Origin: Kitagawia praeruptora
Lineage: Eukaryota; Streptophyta; Magnoliopsida; Apiales; Apiaceae
Assembly (NCBI GenBank): GCA_037693485.1
Contig: CM075349.1
Coordinates: forward strand, 118,397,501 to 118,461,500
DNA length: 64,000 bases
Reading direction: 5' to 3'
Within the stretch, counting starts at the first letter, position 1. Every line of letters begins with the position of its first letter. Under the pieces are notes generated by a model, which worked only from the letters and a program-made list of their open reading frames with translations, made no database searches and was not told the origin of the DNA. Of this stretch, positions 23,120-35,878 are shown piece by piece. Made by a program: the position numbers and the translations under genes.

Positions 23120-24451
23120 TGTTAACATATAATATAAGATTCATATAAGACATTTCTCTATAATCTTAGGTCATGTTTGTTTTGAGGGATTAGGGAGGGG
23201 ATTTGATTATAATCCTTTAAAAAAATTTATCCCTTATTTGTTTTGAAAAATAGAGCATAGGATTATAATCCCCGGATAACATTACAACAAAAAACTCAAC
23301 TATCATGTGGGATAATATTAATACCTGATCAATCCAGGTATTAAAAGGAAGACTAAAATTTGAAGGACAAAAGTGCCCCTTTCTATTAATTAGCAGAATC
23401 ACAGCTTAATACCCCGATATTTTTAAAACCCTCCCTCGTTCATTTCTCTTTCATCTCTCTTTCATTTCTCAGACATACTACACGAGTACACGTCGCCTAA
23501 GCATATACATGGCTTCGATACATACAGATACATATGTATAGCTTTTTGTAGTAATTGCCGATCAATTGGGTATATTTATCTTATTATCTGGTAAGAATCT
23601 CTTAAATTCATTTATTTTTTGTGCTTCTGGGTTTTAAGTAACTTCATGTTGATAATATTTTTTGATTTTCAAATTTTTTTTTTAAAATTCGAAGCAAGTT
23701 TGATGCAGATGATATGTACTTTTATGTAATATTTGGGTTTTTGTTGTTCATTTTGAATGTAGACGACCTGTTTGTTCATATGCTTGACACAAGTTTTAAA
23801 TATGGTTGTGTTGAGGTTAATTTACAGAGGTAATTTTATGTTGTTTGTATAAGTTAGCTATTTTAGTTCATATAAGAAATTCCTTTATAAAAAATATATT
23901 TGGGTGATTAGGTTGTTGGGTGCTTTAAAATTTAGAAACCCACTTCGAATTTATATAATTACAGCAAACTAATAATTATGTGGTAACTCTGTTTTATAGA
24001 TAATTATGAGCTCTCCGGATGAATTGATGATTTTCCAACAGTTACTGCGTCATGGGATAACTTTATAAACAAACATGGGATTGGACTATTTTAAAGGATA
24101 ATAATTCTTGGGATAACAATGAGGGGATTATAGTGCATGGACTATAATCCTAGGATTATAATTCCTCAAAACAAACATGGCCTTAAGATTTTAGATGGAC
24201 TGGTTACTTAACATGTGGTATCAGAGCTCAGTTTGGCAGGAGATTGAGGTTCGATTCCCCGGCACCCCCAATATTCTCAATATTTAATATGGATACGAAG
24301 GCAATTTATACTTCAAAGATTGGCGCCCGTGATCCACTCTTCAACCCAAAAAATGGGATCTTGAGTGAGGGGGAGTGTTAACATATGGGATTTCGAGTGA
24401 GGGGAAGTGTTAACATACAATATAAGATCCATATAAGGTCTCCCCTTAACA
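23120..24451 (+). mobile_element. TRIM-like miniature LTR element, split by a Harbinger element
   Basis: The 5' LTR begins TGTTAACATA at 23120, is interrupted at 23169-24185, and ends GGTTACTTAACA at 24213. Two bases later comes TGGTATCAGAGC (24216-24227), the initiator-Met tRNA primer site. The 3' LTR (24408-24451) starts after a purine-rich tgaggggaag tract and ends CTTAACA. It is shorter than the 5' LTR (44 against about 77 bp). A perfect 5-bp duplication ATATG flanks the whole (23115-23119 and 24452-24456). Without the insertion the element is only about 315 bp and codes for nothing. An extra LTR-like start at 24376 suggests a small internal duplication. Confidence 0.7.
23169..24182. mobile_element. 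PIF/Harbinger-type non-autonomous element, 1014 bp
   Basis: The terminal repeats are GGTCATGTTTGTTTTGAGG and its near complement, flanked by TTA (23166-23168 and 24183-24185). The interior has a pyrimidine-rich leader-like stretch (23430-23480), then a short frame near 24007 beginning MSSPDELMIFQQLL before a stop. This may be a remnant of the N-terminus of an element-encoded protein, which is inference only. It inserted into the 5' LTR of the TRIM. Confidence 0.75.
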
Positions 24452-24917
24452 ATATGTACAAGTACAACATAAATTTTCTTTGTTGCGAACTTTTTTTTTT
24501 TAATAACATGGAGTTGTTTACATAAGTGTTATATATTATTTTTACAGAATAATATATTTTTTGCTTAATAATTTTTCGTATAGAAAGATCTAAAAAATGG
24601 TACTAAAAGAGTAAAAGTTGCAAGATATTTAGTATTACACTGCGCAAGAGACGACCAGAACCAGATTCAGCAAAGAAAATGACAAGTTAGCGCAACGAGT
24701 CCTAAGAGCAACTCCAATGCTAGATGCTAAATTGTTATTGTTATTGGTATAATATAGAACCAAAAAGTGAATTTTGGTGCTAAAATAAAACTCACCCTCC
24801 AAAGCTAGTTCTATACCTAGTTTCAAATTTTACCAACTCTTTTAACTTTTACCTAAATTTTTTAACTTATTTTGAATATTCTCAACAAACACTACGCCAT
24901 AGATGGCTTTCTACAAC

Positions 24918-25085
24918 ACTTAGGGGGGGGTGTTACCTTCTCGGGTGTTACCTTAGCTATGAAATTTTGGACCTACTACAACACTCTAGTTTTGGTGTTA
25001 CCATATCCTTAAAGGTGTGTTACCTTAGCTGTGCAAGGTGTTAAACTTAGTAACACCATCGGCTGTGTTACCTTAGAGTATAATT
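24918..25085. promoter_or_regulatory. CACTA left subterminal repeat array
   Basis: The motif ggtgttacctt(ag) and close variants occur about seven times (for example gggtgttacctt, ggtgttaccttag, tgtgttaccttag). In En/Spm such subterminal repeats bind TNPA and bring the ends together. By analogy this array serves the 30116-33750 protein. 25086-25440 is AT-rich with a short duplicated gggctttcatcaaaa. Confidence 0.75.
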
Positions 25086-25440
25086 AACATGAATTTATTT
25101 ATAATTAATGATTTAATAATTATTAAAATTTAAAATTCAATAATTTTAATCAAGTCATTGAATTTATTACTATAAAAATCATATTCTATAATTATTGAGT
25201 AGAATATGTTTAAATTATTATTCTATAATTGAAATATTACACTTTATTTTCATACAATTTTTACAAGAAAAATAATTATGTTTTTAATATTAGAAAGAAA
25301 AAGTAACAAAAATTGGGAAAAAAACATGGCCTGTGGCTGGCGGGCTTTCATCAAAATGTTAGAAAGGAAAACGGGCTTTCATCAAAAAATTAAAAAGGAA
25401 AGCGGGCTTTAATTTTGGTTAAGCCGGGAGAATTGGGGAA

Positions 25441-25681
25441 AACAGTCAATTAGGTCACATTATCATCTCTCTCTCTCATTCACCGCTCTCTCTCGAACCT
25501 CACTCTCTCACCTCTCTGCCTCTCTCGCTGTCAAATTTCACACTCAAGCTCGCTCACGCTCACTGAAGCTCACTCTCAATCTCGCTAACGCTCACTCAAG
25601 CTCTGCCTCACTTGCGGATTAGGGTTAGGGTTGGATTAAGGGTTAATTGGACTCAATCAGCATCTCTCACTTGCAATTAAG
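25441..25681 (+). promoter_or_regulatory. Putative leader exon of the CACTA genes
   Basis: A CT- and CA-rich stretch with ctcactctc and gctcactcaagctc repeats is followed by ggattagggttagggtt (a telo-box-like motif, 25617-25634) and a good 5' splice site aattaag|gtataaatc at 25681. It looks like a 5' untranslated exon. Acceptors just before both start codons (26452 and 30114) could be joined to it. The transcription start is not defined. Confidence 0.45.
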
Positions 25682-25773
25682 GTATAAATCTTTGTTTTTA
25701 TCCTTCGATCTGTAAATATAAATCTGTTAATGCTTCGATTTGTATATATATGTGTTGCATGCTTCGATTTTGA

Positions 25774-25992
<219 letters not shown>

Positions 25993-26454
25993 ATGAGAGG
26001 AGAAGGGGTCATTTTTCTGATAAATTGAATCTGTAATAATCTGAATTATATGCCTAAAGTCAATTTGTTTCTCGAATTTATGATATATTATTAAAATCTG
26101 TGATAATTTGAATTTATGCGTTAGATTGTGTGATAATATCTGTATTGTATGGTATGCATAAAATCTGCGATAATTTGGATTTATGTGTGTTTGCTGATGT
26201 GCTCTGTTTGCTACTGCCATGTTATGCCTCAGACTTCAATTTCATCTTTGAATAAACACTAAAGCTTCCCCAACTGACTTAGAACTAAGTGGATATATAT
26301 ATATATATATATATATATATTACAATTATTGCTTGGGTGTTTTAACTCATGTATATATATTCCACTTATTTGTATAGTTAGTTTAGGTCTTGAAAGGTAG
26401 ATGTTTGCTTAGGTTAGTGTAGTTAATATAAGTGTGCTTGATATTAATGTAGTG

Positions 26455-29400
26455 ATGGACGACAAAGGAAACTCTTGGATAACGCTTCCAAAGTTTAGTG
26501 ATGGTTACCTTAGCGGAATAAAAGATTTTATTCGGAATGCAGTTTCTAGATTTTCCGTAGGTGATGAAATAACATGTCCCTGCAAGAAATGTAAAAACGA
26601 CAAGTGGTTTCGTCAAGATACAATATACGACCATCTCATATACAATGGTCCATCTCCATTGTATATGGAATGGATGTGTGAGGTTTCTCGACTAAACTGT
26701 GAGGTAGATATGGATTGTGATGCTAATATAGGTTTTGGAGATAATCTAGACAACATGTTTCATCGTACTCATGGTATGCAAAATGGTGAAGATGAGGACA
26801 CGATAGATGCCCAGGACGATAAATTTCATCGCCATGTTGAAGATGGAAAGCAACCGCTATATCCAGGCTGTTCAAAATATTCGCGATTAAGTTTTATCCT
26901 TAGGCTCTATTCTTTAAAATGCGAACATGGAATTACGGAGGCTGCATTCGGGGATTTACTAGAGTTGATGAGAGATGCTTTTCCACAGGCCCACATTCCT
27001 TTATCTTTCAATGCCGCGAAGAATATCATTAAAGATTTAGGTCTTAGTTACGAAAAAATACACGCATGTCCAAACGATTGCATGTTGTACTGGGTAGAAA
27101 ATAAAGATAAAGATGTTTGTGAAACTTGTGGTTTTTCAAGATGGGCAGTAGTGGAAAGGGAAGGCAGGAGTGACAGTGATCCAAAGAAGGTGATTCGCAA
27201 AGTCCCTGCGAAAGTTATGCGCTATTTTCCGTTGAAACCAAGGCTGAAAAGGTTGTATATGTCAAAGGAGTATGCTAAACTTATGTTATGGCATGACATC
27301 GGACGAATAAAAGACGGGAAACTTAGACATCCAGCTGATGCCAAGGCTTGGCAGGCGATGGATGCAAGGTATCCTGATTTTGCAGTAGAAAATAGAAATA
27401 TCCGACTTGGTGTAGCCGCTGATGGATTCAGTCCTTACCGTACAATGAGTTCAGTTCACTCAACATGGCCAATTGTTTTGGTAAATTACAACCTCCCACC
27501 TTGGCTATGCATGAAGCCTGAAAATTTGATTCTGTCAACAATCATCTCCGGTCCAGATTCTCCGAAGAATAGTATTGATGTATATATGCAGCCTCTAATT
27601 CAAGAGTTGAAAGAATTATGGGATATAGGCATAAAAACCTTTGATGCGTTGACTGAAGAAAATTTTACGCTACGTGCAAGTGTTTTATGGACCATTAGCG
27701 ATTTTCCAGGATATGCGATGTTATCCGGTTGGAGTACAAAGGGTAAATTGGCATGTCCCATATGCCATTATGAAACATCTTCACAATACTTGAAACATAG
27801 TAAAAAAATGTGCTACATGAATCATAGAAAATTTCTAGATCCGGAGCACAAGTGGAGGTTTGACAAAAGAAGATTCAATGGTGAAGTTGAAATGGGACAG
27901 GCTCCACCAGTTTTAACCGGAGTAGATATACTCGAATTATTGTCGGGCTTTGAAAATGAATTTGGAAATGTCGACAGCAAGACAAAGGGCAAAAGAGGTA
28001 CAAAGCGTAAAAGGGATTCCCCTTTCAAAAAGAAGTCGATATTTTTCAATTTACCGTATTGGAGTCACAATTTGTTGCGGCATAACCTTGATGTTATGCA
28101 TATCGAAAAAAACATATGTGACAATATACTTGGTACTTTGTTGAATATTAGCGGCAAGTCAAAAGACCATTTGAATGCTCGTTTTGATTTACAAGATCTG
28201 GGAATCAGGAAGGTCCTTCATCCAGTTAAATCAAGTGATGGAAAGTATCATGTGATTAAGGCTGCTATCTTTGACATGACGAAAGAAGAGAAAGAAATAT
28301 TTTGCTCAGTTTTGGAGAATGCCAAACTGCCATACGGCTGTGCAGCTAATATCAGTCGATATGTTCACACGAAGGAAAGGACAATCTCAGGGTATAAGAG
28401 CCACGATGCCCATTTTATTCTTCACTACTTGTTACAATTTGCAGTGAAAAAAACATTGAAAGCTGAGGTTGCTGTTCCTTTGATCAGACTTGGTGCATTT
28501 CTAAGAGCTCTTTGGAGCAAAGAAGTCGATTTACGTGATATGAAGAGACTACAAGAAGAAATTGTTGAAATTGTTTGCAGTTTTGAGACAATTTTTCCAC
28601 AAGCTTTCTTTGACATAATGTTTCACTTGTTGGTTCATTTGGTCAAGGAAGTTGAAGACGGGGGACCTGCACACTTGAGAAGCATGTGGCCAATTGAGCG
28701 TTATCTAGGTAAGCTGAAATCTTATGCACATAACAAGTCTAAACCAGAGGGTTCTATCGCTGAAGGATACCTTGCAGAAGAGTGCTTGACATTCTGCTCT
28801 CGATTTTTAAGTGGTGACACAGTACCAAAATTCGAGAGTTGTCCAGAAAAGATGGAATATCCAGTTGGCACAAGAAGAAGTAAAGATGGAAAACCTGTAC
28901 ATCTTGAAAAATCTGAATTGATGGCATGTCATCGGTATATTTTATTCAACTGTGGTAACAAGGACATCCAGAGTTTAATCGAGTAAGTTTTAAGGTCTAA
29001 TTTATTTTAATAAGAATTAGAATGGTTTTTTCTTGGTAATATTAACTAGGTGATTATTGTAGGGAACATCGATCTTTAATGGATGGTTATGCAATATCAA
29101 AAAGATATAAAAAGGAGAGGGCACATATGGAAGATTTTTGGAAGTGGTTGAAGCTAGAGGTTGGGAAAAAAGAGTTCATTTCGAAGGAACTAGAACTTCT
29201 CGCATTGGGCCCTAATCCATCAGCTAAGAGGTTCACTGGGTATGTTATTAATGGATTCCGATTTTGTACAAAAGAAAGAGATGCTAAGTGTACAACACAG
29301 AATAGTGGTGTTTTTCAGTCTTCCTTGACCACTAGCTTTGCAAGCTCGAAAGATCAGAATCCACAGGTTGGTGATGTCGATTACTACGGATCAATTGAAG

Positions 29401-29786
29401 AAATCCTAGAAATTGACTACTGGGGAGATTTCACTGTGGTTTTATTCAAGTGTTGCTGGTACCATGCAGAAAAAGATTTGTATGGCCTGACTCGAGTGAA
29501 TTTTAATAGAATAATTCAAAAATCTGATCGGTATGTTATCGCTTCCCAAGTAAAACAGGTGTTTTACATAGAAGATCCAACTGAGAAGACATTTCATAAC
29601 GTTATCAAAAGATTACCAAGGGGCTGGTGTGATGTCGAAACTGAAAATGGGAATGAGGATGATGGGACTGATCCGGTTTTACATGATATTCACCATGGTT
29701 ATGGAATAGGAGGTCATGTTAGAGATGTAATGAATTGGGCTAGAGAAGACATGCCACCAACAAAAGTTATAATTAAGCAAAAGTAG
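26455..29786 (+). CDS. CACTA transposase, TNPD-like (2 exons)
   Basis: Exons 26455-28982 and 29063-29786 (intron gtaagt..ttgtag, 80 bp) give 1083 codons. Domains in order: a transposase-associated N-terminal domain (residues about 7-75, with CPCKKCKN); the Transposase_21 core (about 290-510, with GVAADGF near 319 and SDFPGYAMLSGWSTKGK near 415); a conserved LPYWSHNLLRHNLDVMHIEK block (about 532); DUF4218 (about 650-800); and in exon 2 DUF4216 (about 945-1025, YYGSIEEILEIDYW, QVFYIEDP). This order is that of plant CACTA TNPD/TNP2 proteins, which cut and join the element ends. I chose the Met of MDDKGNSW because a 3' splice site (tgtag) lies two bases before it, although an in-frame Met exists at 26434. 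No stop or frameshift was found. Confidence 0.92.
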
Positions 29787-30115
29787 TCGGGAAAACTGTC
29801 TAGTGTTTTCACATAAATTCTGAACTATTGTATTATGCAGAAGTACTTATTTATGTATTATTGCCTTTTAGTAGTCAAAGTTTGTCAATAAATTGCCTTT
29901 TAATGTATTACTTATCGAATATATTTTATCAACTGCCTTTATGTATCATTACCTTTAATTACCTTTTTTGTGTATGTATAAGCTTGTGATTTAACTGGGC
30001 ACCTTTTACTTGTTTTTTCTTACTGGACTGCTTCTTTGTGTATTTACTTTGCAAATTTTGAGCTCAGTTTTTTTTTTGTATCTTATCTAATGTAATTTTC
30101 TTCTATTCTTATAGG

Positions 30116-33100
30116 ATGAGAGAAAAGGTATTCAATCTCAGATTTCACCACATGGGGAAATTTCAGAATGGACAGTATGTTGGTGGAAAAGAGACTTTGA
30201 TCATGAACATAGATCCTGACTTGTTTTCCTACTCAGTGCTGATGGAACATATTAAGGATGATCTCAAATACACTGAAGTTGGGGGAATTTATAAAAGAAG
30301 TGACAATGAGGAAGGGGAGTGGAAATTGGTGGTAAATGATGGGGACGTAGTTAAAGATACTGCTGACAACTTGGATTTTTATATTGACAATGTCATCGAT
30401 ACTAAATGTGAGCCACTACAGCAAATGCAGCCGCATGTAGTCATCCGGCCAAGGCCTAATGTATTTGAAGGTATAAACTTTTTTACATAGTCACTTGTTA
30501 CTACATGCTGGGGTCCTTTGTGTATTATTTCTTGATAAATAATTTTATCAAGATCATGCATGTATTGCTTTGATTTTGTAATTGTACTGATGATTTAAAT
30601 GTATTGCTGCAGCTACAAAAGTATTGAAACGTCAATTCGTGACCACTCATCAATTGCAACAGCAGCAAAGAAATAAGAAGTTTACTGAAGTATGCAGTCC
30701 TAGGAAGTCTGCACGGCTAAATAATGCACAAGTGACGATTCCAACTGAAGTCAAGAGTCATCGAAAGTCAAATGAAACTGCTGAGGTTACTAGTGCAAGG
30801 AAGTCAGCACGGTTGACAAGTGCTAGACCAGAAATCAATGATTTGATAAGCAAGCAAAAGCCTAAGTCAACTGAAAAGAAGGGCGCTCGGAAGTTGACAC
30901 CGATCAATAATCAACAAGCCTGTGATGAAAATGTGAATGTTAAGTCTGCAACTGTTCGGAGGAAACTGGATTTACATAATCCTAGAGATGAAGCTGAAAA
31001 AATGGATGAGAATGACGTTCAGGTTAGAAGACTTGAATCATATTTTGATTACATGATCTTATCAATGTTCCAACTGTTTTGCTAGTTCACTCGTATGTTT
31101 CTTTCGATTATGTGCAGTTTGAAAACCTACCACCTCCACCTCCACTAAAACCTTCGGATACACCGTTAAAGTTAACGGAGTATGAACTGATTAAATATAG
31201 AAATGTCCAGAGGAACAATAAAAAGCTCGAGTCTTTAAATTTGCCTACATTAGCAACTGGGTTGGTTGATGAAATGAAGAACAAAGGGAAAAAAAAGATG
31301 CGAAATGATAAACAAAATGAAGACGATACTTCAGAACTTGTGCCTAAGGTGTATCGTAATTACAAAAATACATATTTTTGTAATTAATCACAATAACTAA
31401 AAAAATGAAGATAGTACTAATTCTATATATTTTTCAGGAAACCAAAAAATTGAAGAAAAATGAGCTTCATACAGGACCAACTACTCGCTTGCGAGCTAGT
31501 GCTGTGACTTCAACTGAAAAGGGTTCAACTCAGAATGATACGAGTGAGGAGGCAGCAAATCCAGTGCTTGTACAGCCTGCTGCACAAATTCAGTTACCAT
31601 GTGCAGAAGGAGTTGGTACAATGGCCAATTACCTTGCTATGCAGGAACGCAAACGAACACAAGCTGCTAATGATGTTGCTGCAAGTGGAAGTGGAACTAA
31701 AACTAACAGAGTTCCGGAAACCGACATGCCATTTATCGAAAATGAAGAAGCTGAACCTACAGGTTCGGGCATTTTTACTTTATTTTATGTTTGTAGTAAT
31801 TACAGTCGACTATATGCATGTTTGTATAGTGTACTGGTTTAACTAACTCTTTATTCACATATATGTTATAAACTCGGTGCTTAAAGTCGAAGTTCCTAAA
31901 CGACCACGAGGGAAAACGAGGATGGATAAAGTACATACAAGGCCGTTTGAGAAAAGGGTTGTTATCTCAGTAAACGAGAAGTTCCAGCCTGTGTCAGATG
32001 ATGACAAAAGAGTTACTGAACTGAGTAACTTTTTGGGGACACTAAAGAGGTGTGTGCCACTGACTTATGCTTCCTGGGAACATGTTCCGGAAAGCCTAAA
32101 GGACACCTTTTGGAATTATACCAAGGTAATCAATTTTTTTATTTTTTGCTATAAATTTTTTTTTTTTGAAGTATTTTTTGCTATAATTTTAATTTATCCC
32201 TACGTAAATAATGTTGGTCAACTGGCATTAAAGATTTATTTATTCCTTTTTATGTTTCATTTCCATGTAAGCAACGTTTTATCATCCCCGAGGAATGTCG
32301 AAAATGGGCGTTGAAGACAGTACAACAGGCTTGGAAGGGGTACAAGAGTCGAACTAAGAGGGATCATTATACGCCTTTTGCAACTGATGAGGAGAGAATA
32401 CAAAATAAACCTGAGGAAATTCCACTTGAGGAATTCAAGTTGCTCTTACAGTATTGGGGAGATCCTGAAGTTCAAGTATACGTAAAATTTAAAATTGGTA
32501 CTGTTTTCTGCAAGTTTGATTTTTGATCAATTTCCAGTGACATAAACTGATGCTAATTTTTTCATGTTTTTTTGTAGGGGAAGGCCGAGAAAAATACTAA
32601 AAGTCGTCGTGAGTACAAGGACACACACACTAGAGGTCCAAAACTGTTTTCCCAAGTTAAACACAAGATGGTACGTTTCTAAAACTATTCATATGTATAG
32701 CACAAACAAGCAAGTGCCTGACCACCATTTCCACCCAGTTAGTAATTTAGGTCTGAATGTCTTTTAACTGGGCCCTTGCATCCCAGATGCTAAACCTGTT
32801 TGGAAGTACTTTATAGATAACTCTGAATATAATCATGATATGCGTAGACATACTTCATATATTTACATCACTCCACAGTCCTCACTATTTAGATAAGTGA
32901 GTTGAAAATAGACTTATTCTTGAGAAACTATAGGTTTAAGTTGATCGATTTAATTTAATTCAATTTTTTCCACTGGATACAATTAGCAAACATTGCTTTC
33001 AATTTGAATTATTTGTTTAATTGCTTTCACATTGTTAGATAATCTGTGTGCAAGAACCCAAATCCATATTGTTAAATAATTTTGAAATATGTTATGTTGA

Positions 33101-33750
33101 TCTGCATATTGTTTTGTTGATTTTTTTCTAGAAAAAAAAGAACCCAGCACTTGAGCTAACTGATGCCGTAGTTTTTTCTAAAACTCGAAAGCGCAAGCCT
33201 GGACGTAAATACCAGGCTAATCCTGAAGTAATGAACTTCAGAATTGTAAGTAACTGTATTTTTTTGTCAATCCCTTAAATCCATATTTTACTTTATTCTG
33301 TCAATTAATTATTTCCATGTACAATGTTGTTTTGTTTTGTAGGAAACGATTCAGAACAGACTTGAGTCATCCGAAGGAGTTGATGGTATTGAGGAGCTAA
33401 TTTCTGGTGGAAAATCTCATGGTCCTAGTTGGCTTATTGGCAGACATGACTCGAGGGTCATCAAAACTTCTTCCGAGACTCCAGCTCCAACAGATCCGTA
33501 CATAGAAGAGTTGACCAATAAGATACGACAGAACCTTGTTGATGACATGGAAGTGAAACTACAAAGGAAGGTCAATGAAGAAGTGGATGCCAAGTTAAAT
33601 CAGAAGGTCCAGGACAACTTGGCATTTGCCCTCAAAAAATTGGCTGAAGCAAACCCAGGACTGCAGATTAATTTGGGTGAACTTTGTGGCACAGTTTCTA
33701 GTGACACAGTGGGAGATGGTACTCCCGTGACCGACGTTCCTAGCTCATAG
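30116..33750 (+). CDS. CACTA accessory protein, TNPA-like (9 exons)
   Basis: Exons 30116-30470, 30613-31022, 31118-31348, 31438-31762, 31887-32125, 32272-32475, 32578-32670, 33132-33245 and 33343-33750 join in phase into 792 codons. The first exon encodes a PB1-like domain found in plant transposon proteins (about residues 3-118, with a YVGG motif and acidic segments). A basic linker has SPRKSARL and SARKSARL repeats (about 145 and 179) and a PPPPPLKP stretch. Residues about 441-657 match the plant En/Spm transposase family (Transposase_24), with a Trp-rich core and a HTRGPKLF motif. The C-terminus (about 700-760) is a likely coiled coil. By homology to TNPA it should bind the subterminal repeats. 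A 3' splice site lies one base before the ATG. Exon borders are my reading of GT..AG sites. Confidence 0.82.
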
Positions 33751-33840
33751 AAATCCACGTAATATAACCTTTTGAACTAGTGTCTTGGCATTTCCCTTGT
33801 GTTTAAATTTTATTCTACTGCACTTTAATGTTGTAATCTT

Positions 33841-33939
33841 GGTGTTGGCGGATTTGATCGGATTATGTAGTTTGGTGTTGGAGGATTTGATCTGATTATG
33901 TAGTTTGGTGTTGGAGGATTTGATCGGATTATGTAGTTT
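33841..33939 (+). repeat. 33-bp tandem repeat, 3 copies, in the TNPA 3' region
   Basis: The unit ggtgttgg(c/a)ggatttgatc... recurs with a 33-bp period at 33841, 33874 and 33907 with two substitutions. It lies about 90 bp after the TNPA-like stop codon. Confidence 0.9.
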
Positions 33940-34098
33940 GGTTATTTTGTGATGGGATATTGGGATTATGTAGTTGGTTTGTTTGTTTTTCTAATGGGAA
34001 ATGCAATATTTATGCATTACATTTTTATTATGTTGAATTTAGGGTGTTACCTTAGGTATTGTTATATGTTACCATAGACTAAAAGCTGCTGCACAATT

Positions 34099-34235
34099 TG
34101 TGGGCCCCACCAAAACGGTCCCCGCATGTGGGCCCCACCAAAACGGTCCCCGCATGTGGGCCCCACCAAAGTGGACCCCAATGTGGGGCCCACCAAAGTG
34201 GGCCCCACATTGGGGTCCACTTTGGTGGGCCCACA
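34099..34235. repeat. GC-rich tandem and inverted repeat near the CACTA right end
   Basis: Two exact 28-bp units (tgtgggccccaccaaaacgg...) at 34099-34154 run into a large inverted repeat. The arms 34155-34188 and 34203-34235 share ccaccaaagtggaccccaat on opposite strands, with one indel. The region is far richer in GC than its surroundings and could form a stable hairpin. Confidence 0.9.
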
Positions 34236-34264
34236 TGTGGGACCCACATAATTAATTAATAATT

Positions 34265-34515
34265 TTGCAAAATTATAACATCTAAGGTAACACAGATTTG
34301 GTGTTGCTATAGAATGCTTAGTGTGTTACCTTATAGGTCTAAGGTAACTAATTTTGCTATGTTAGCTTATGTGTGTCGAGGTGTTACCTTAGACCCCAAA
34401 GGTTACATAGAACAAAACTATCCCAGCTAAGGTGTTACCTTAGCCTTTTTTTGGCCTTTGGTAACGTTTTTTTGGGTCTAAGGTAACACAGTCGTGGTGT
34501 TACCGTAGGCTGTTT
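34265..34515. promoter_or_regulatory. CACTA right subterminal repeat array
   Basis: Motifs ctaaggtaac(ac) and gtgttaccttag occur repeatedly in both orientations up to the terminal repeat. They match the left array. Further single copies lie near 34042-34075, left of the GC-rich hairpin. Confidence 0.75.
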
Positions 34516-34613
34516 ATGGCGTAGTGAAACTCATCTCATTCTAGTTAAATGACGATGTGGCATGGATGCATAAATGCATCCTTGGTTTCAAATTTAGCAC
34601 CAAGGATGCATAA

Positions 34614-34996
34614 GCAAGTCCAATGCTAGATGCTAAATTGCTATTGCTATTGCTATAATATAGAACCAAAAAGTGAATTTTGGTGCTAAAATAAACTCAC
34701 CCTCCAAAGCTAGTTCTATAACTAGTTTCAAATTTAACCAACTCTTTTAACTTTTACCTAACTCTTTTAACTTCTATTGAATATTCTCAACAAACTCATC
34801 TCATTCTAGTTAAATGATGATGTGGCATGGATGCATAAATGCATCATTGGTTTCAAATTTAGCACCAATGATGCATAATATAGCAATAGCACCAAGGATG
34901 CATCCAATTATAGCACCCGTTTGGAGATGAGTTTTTTAGCACTTGGTGCTATAATATAGCAATAGCACCAAGGATAGAATTGCATTGGAGTTGCTC
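34614..34996. mobile_element. Tourist-like MITE, 383 bp, nested in its own family
   Basis: The ends are gcaagtccaatg and cattggagttgctc, flanked by TAA (34611-34613 and 34997-34999). The host copy is the one at 24706-35117. It is collinear with the host and still has the target sequence that the CACTA element occupies in the host. Confidence 0.8.
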
Positions 34997-35310
34997 TAAT
35001 ATAGCAATAGCACCAAGGATGCATCCAACTATAGCACCCCTTTGGAGATAAGTTTTTTAGCACTTGGTGCTATAATATAGCAATAGCATCAAGAATAGCA
35101 TTGCATTGGACTTGCTCTAAGATTAATATAGTCGTTTTGACTCGTTGGGTCATTTTTCCATTTTCTGACACGAATATTCTGAGAATAGTTGTTTTTTTAG
35201 AATAGTTGCTAATCTCTTTAACAAAATGCTTTTTAAAAGTGTGTATTCCTATGTCAAGTTTCATATTCAAGCTAGTTCAACATTTTTCCCAATCGTAAAA
35301 CAAATATATA

Positions 35311-35878
35311 TTCTGTCCATCTCATTTTTTTACAGTTATTATTTTGGAAATGTCCTTCTCATTTCTTTACATTACCATAAATAGTAAATTTCTCCTACTA
35401 TTACACCAACTACCTCCTCCCACTATCTCATATTTAATACTCAAAAACATTATTACACCTACTACTTTCCTTCACTATCTCAAATCTATTACTCTCTCCG
35501 TCCCTTTTAGTTGGAACATTTGCAAAAAACACACATATTAAGAAAGTTTTAATTATGTAATTTGTTTCCATGTTTGCCCTTAATCTTAACATTAAATGAT
35601 GAATTATGAGTGTGTATTAAATATAAAGTCAAACATTAGAAATAAAGTGGTATATATGGAAAAATTGGTAAAAAATGTATTGGAACAAGGAATATGACAA
35701 CTATTTAGGAACAATTTTTTTTTGCAAATGTGCCAACTAAAAAGGGACGGAAGAAGTATTAAATATTGATAGGTCCCACCACTTTACCCACTTTTCATCT
35801 AAATTTACTCATTTTTTATGCATTGTCTTGGTCTCTGTGTCTTCCTCCAATGTAAACAATTGAGGGGGACGGAGGCAG
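35311..35878. mobile_element. Stowaway-like MITE, outer of a nested pair
   Basis: The ends ttctgtccatctcatttttt and the complement of gagggggacggaggcag are imperfect inverted repeats, flanked by TA (35309-35310 and 35879-35880). A second Stowaway interrupts it at 35492. 35121-35310 shows nothing identifiable. Confidence 0.6.
35492..35756. mobile_element. Stowaway-like MITE, inner of a nested pair
   Basis: The terminal repeats ctctctccgtcccttttagt and the complement of caactaaaaagggacggaag are well matched and flanked by TA (35490-35491 and 35757-35758). There is no coding capacity. 35881-36356 would include the 3' flank or untranslated part of the dioxygenase gene. Confidence 0.8.

Noticed and set aside
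25617..25634. Interstitial telomere repeat
   Set aside because: Only about two TTAGGG-like units; better read as a telo-box in a leader exon than as a telomere remnant.
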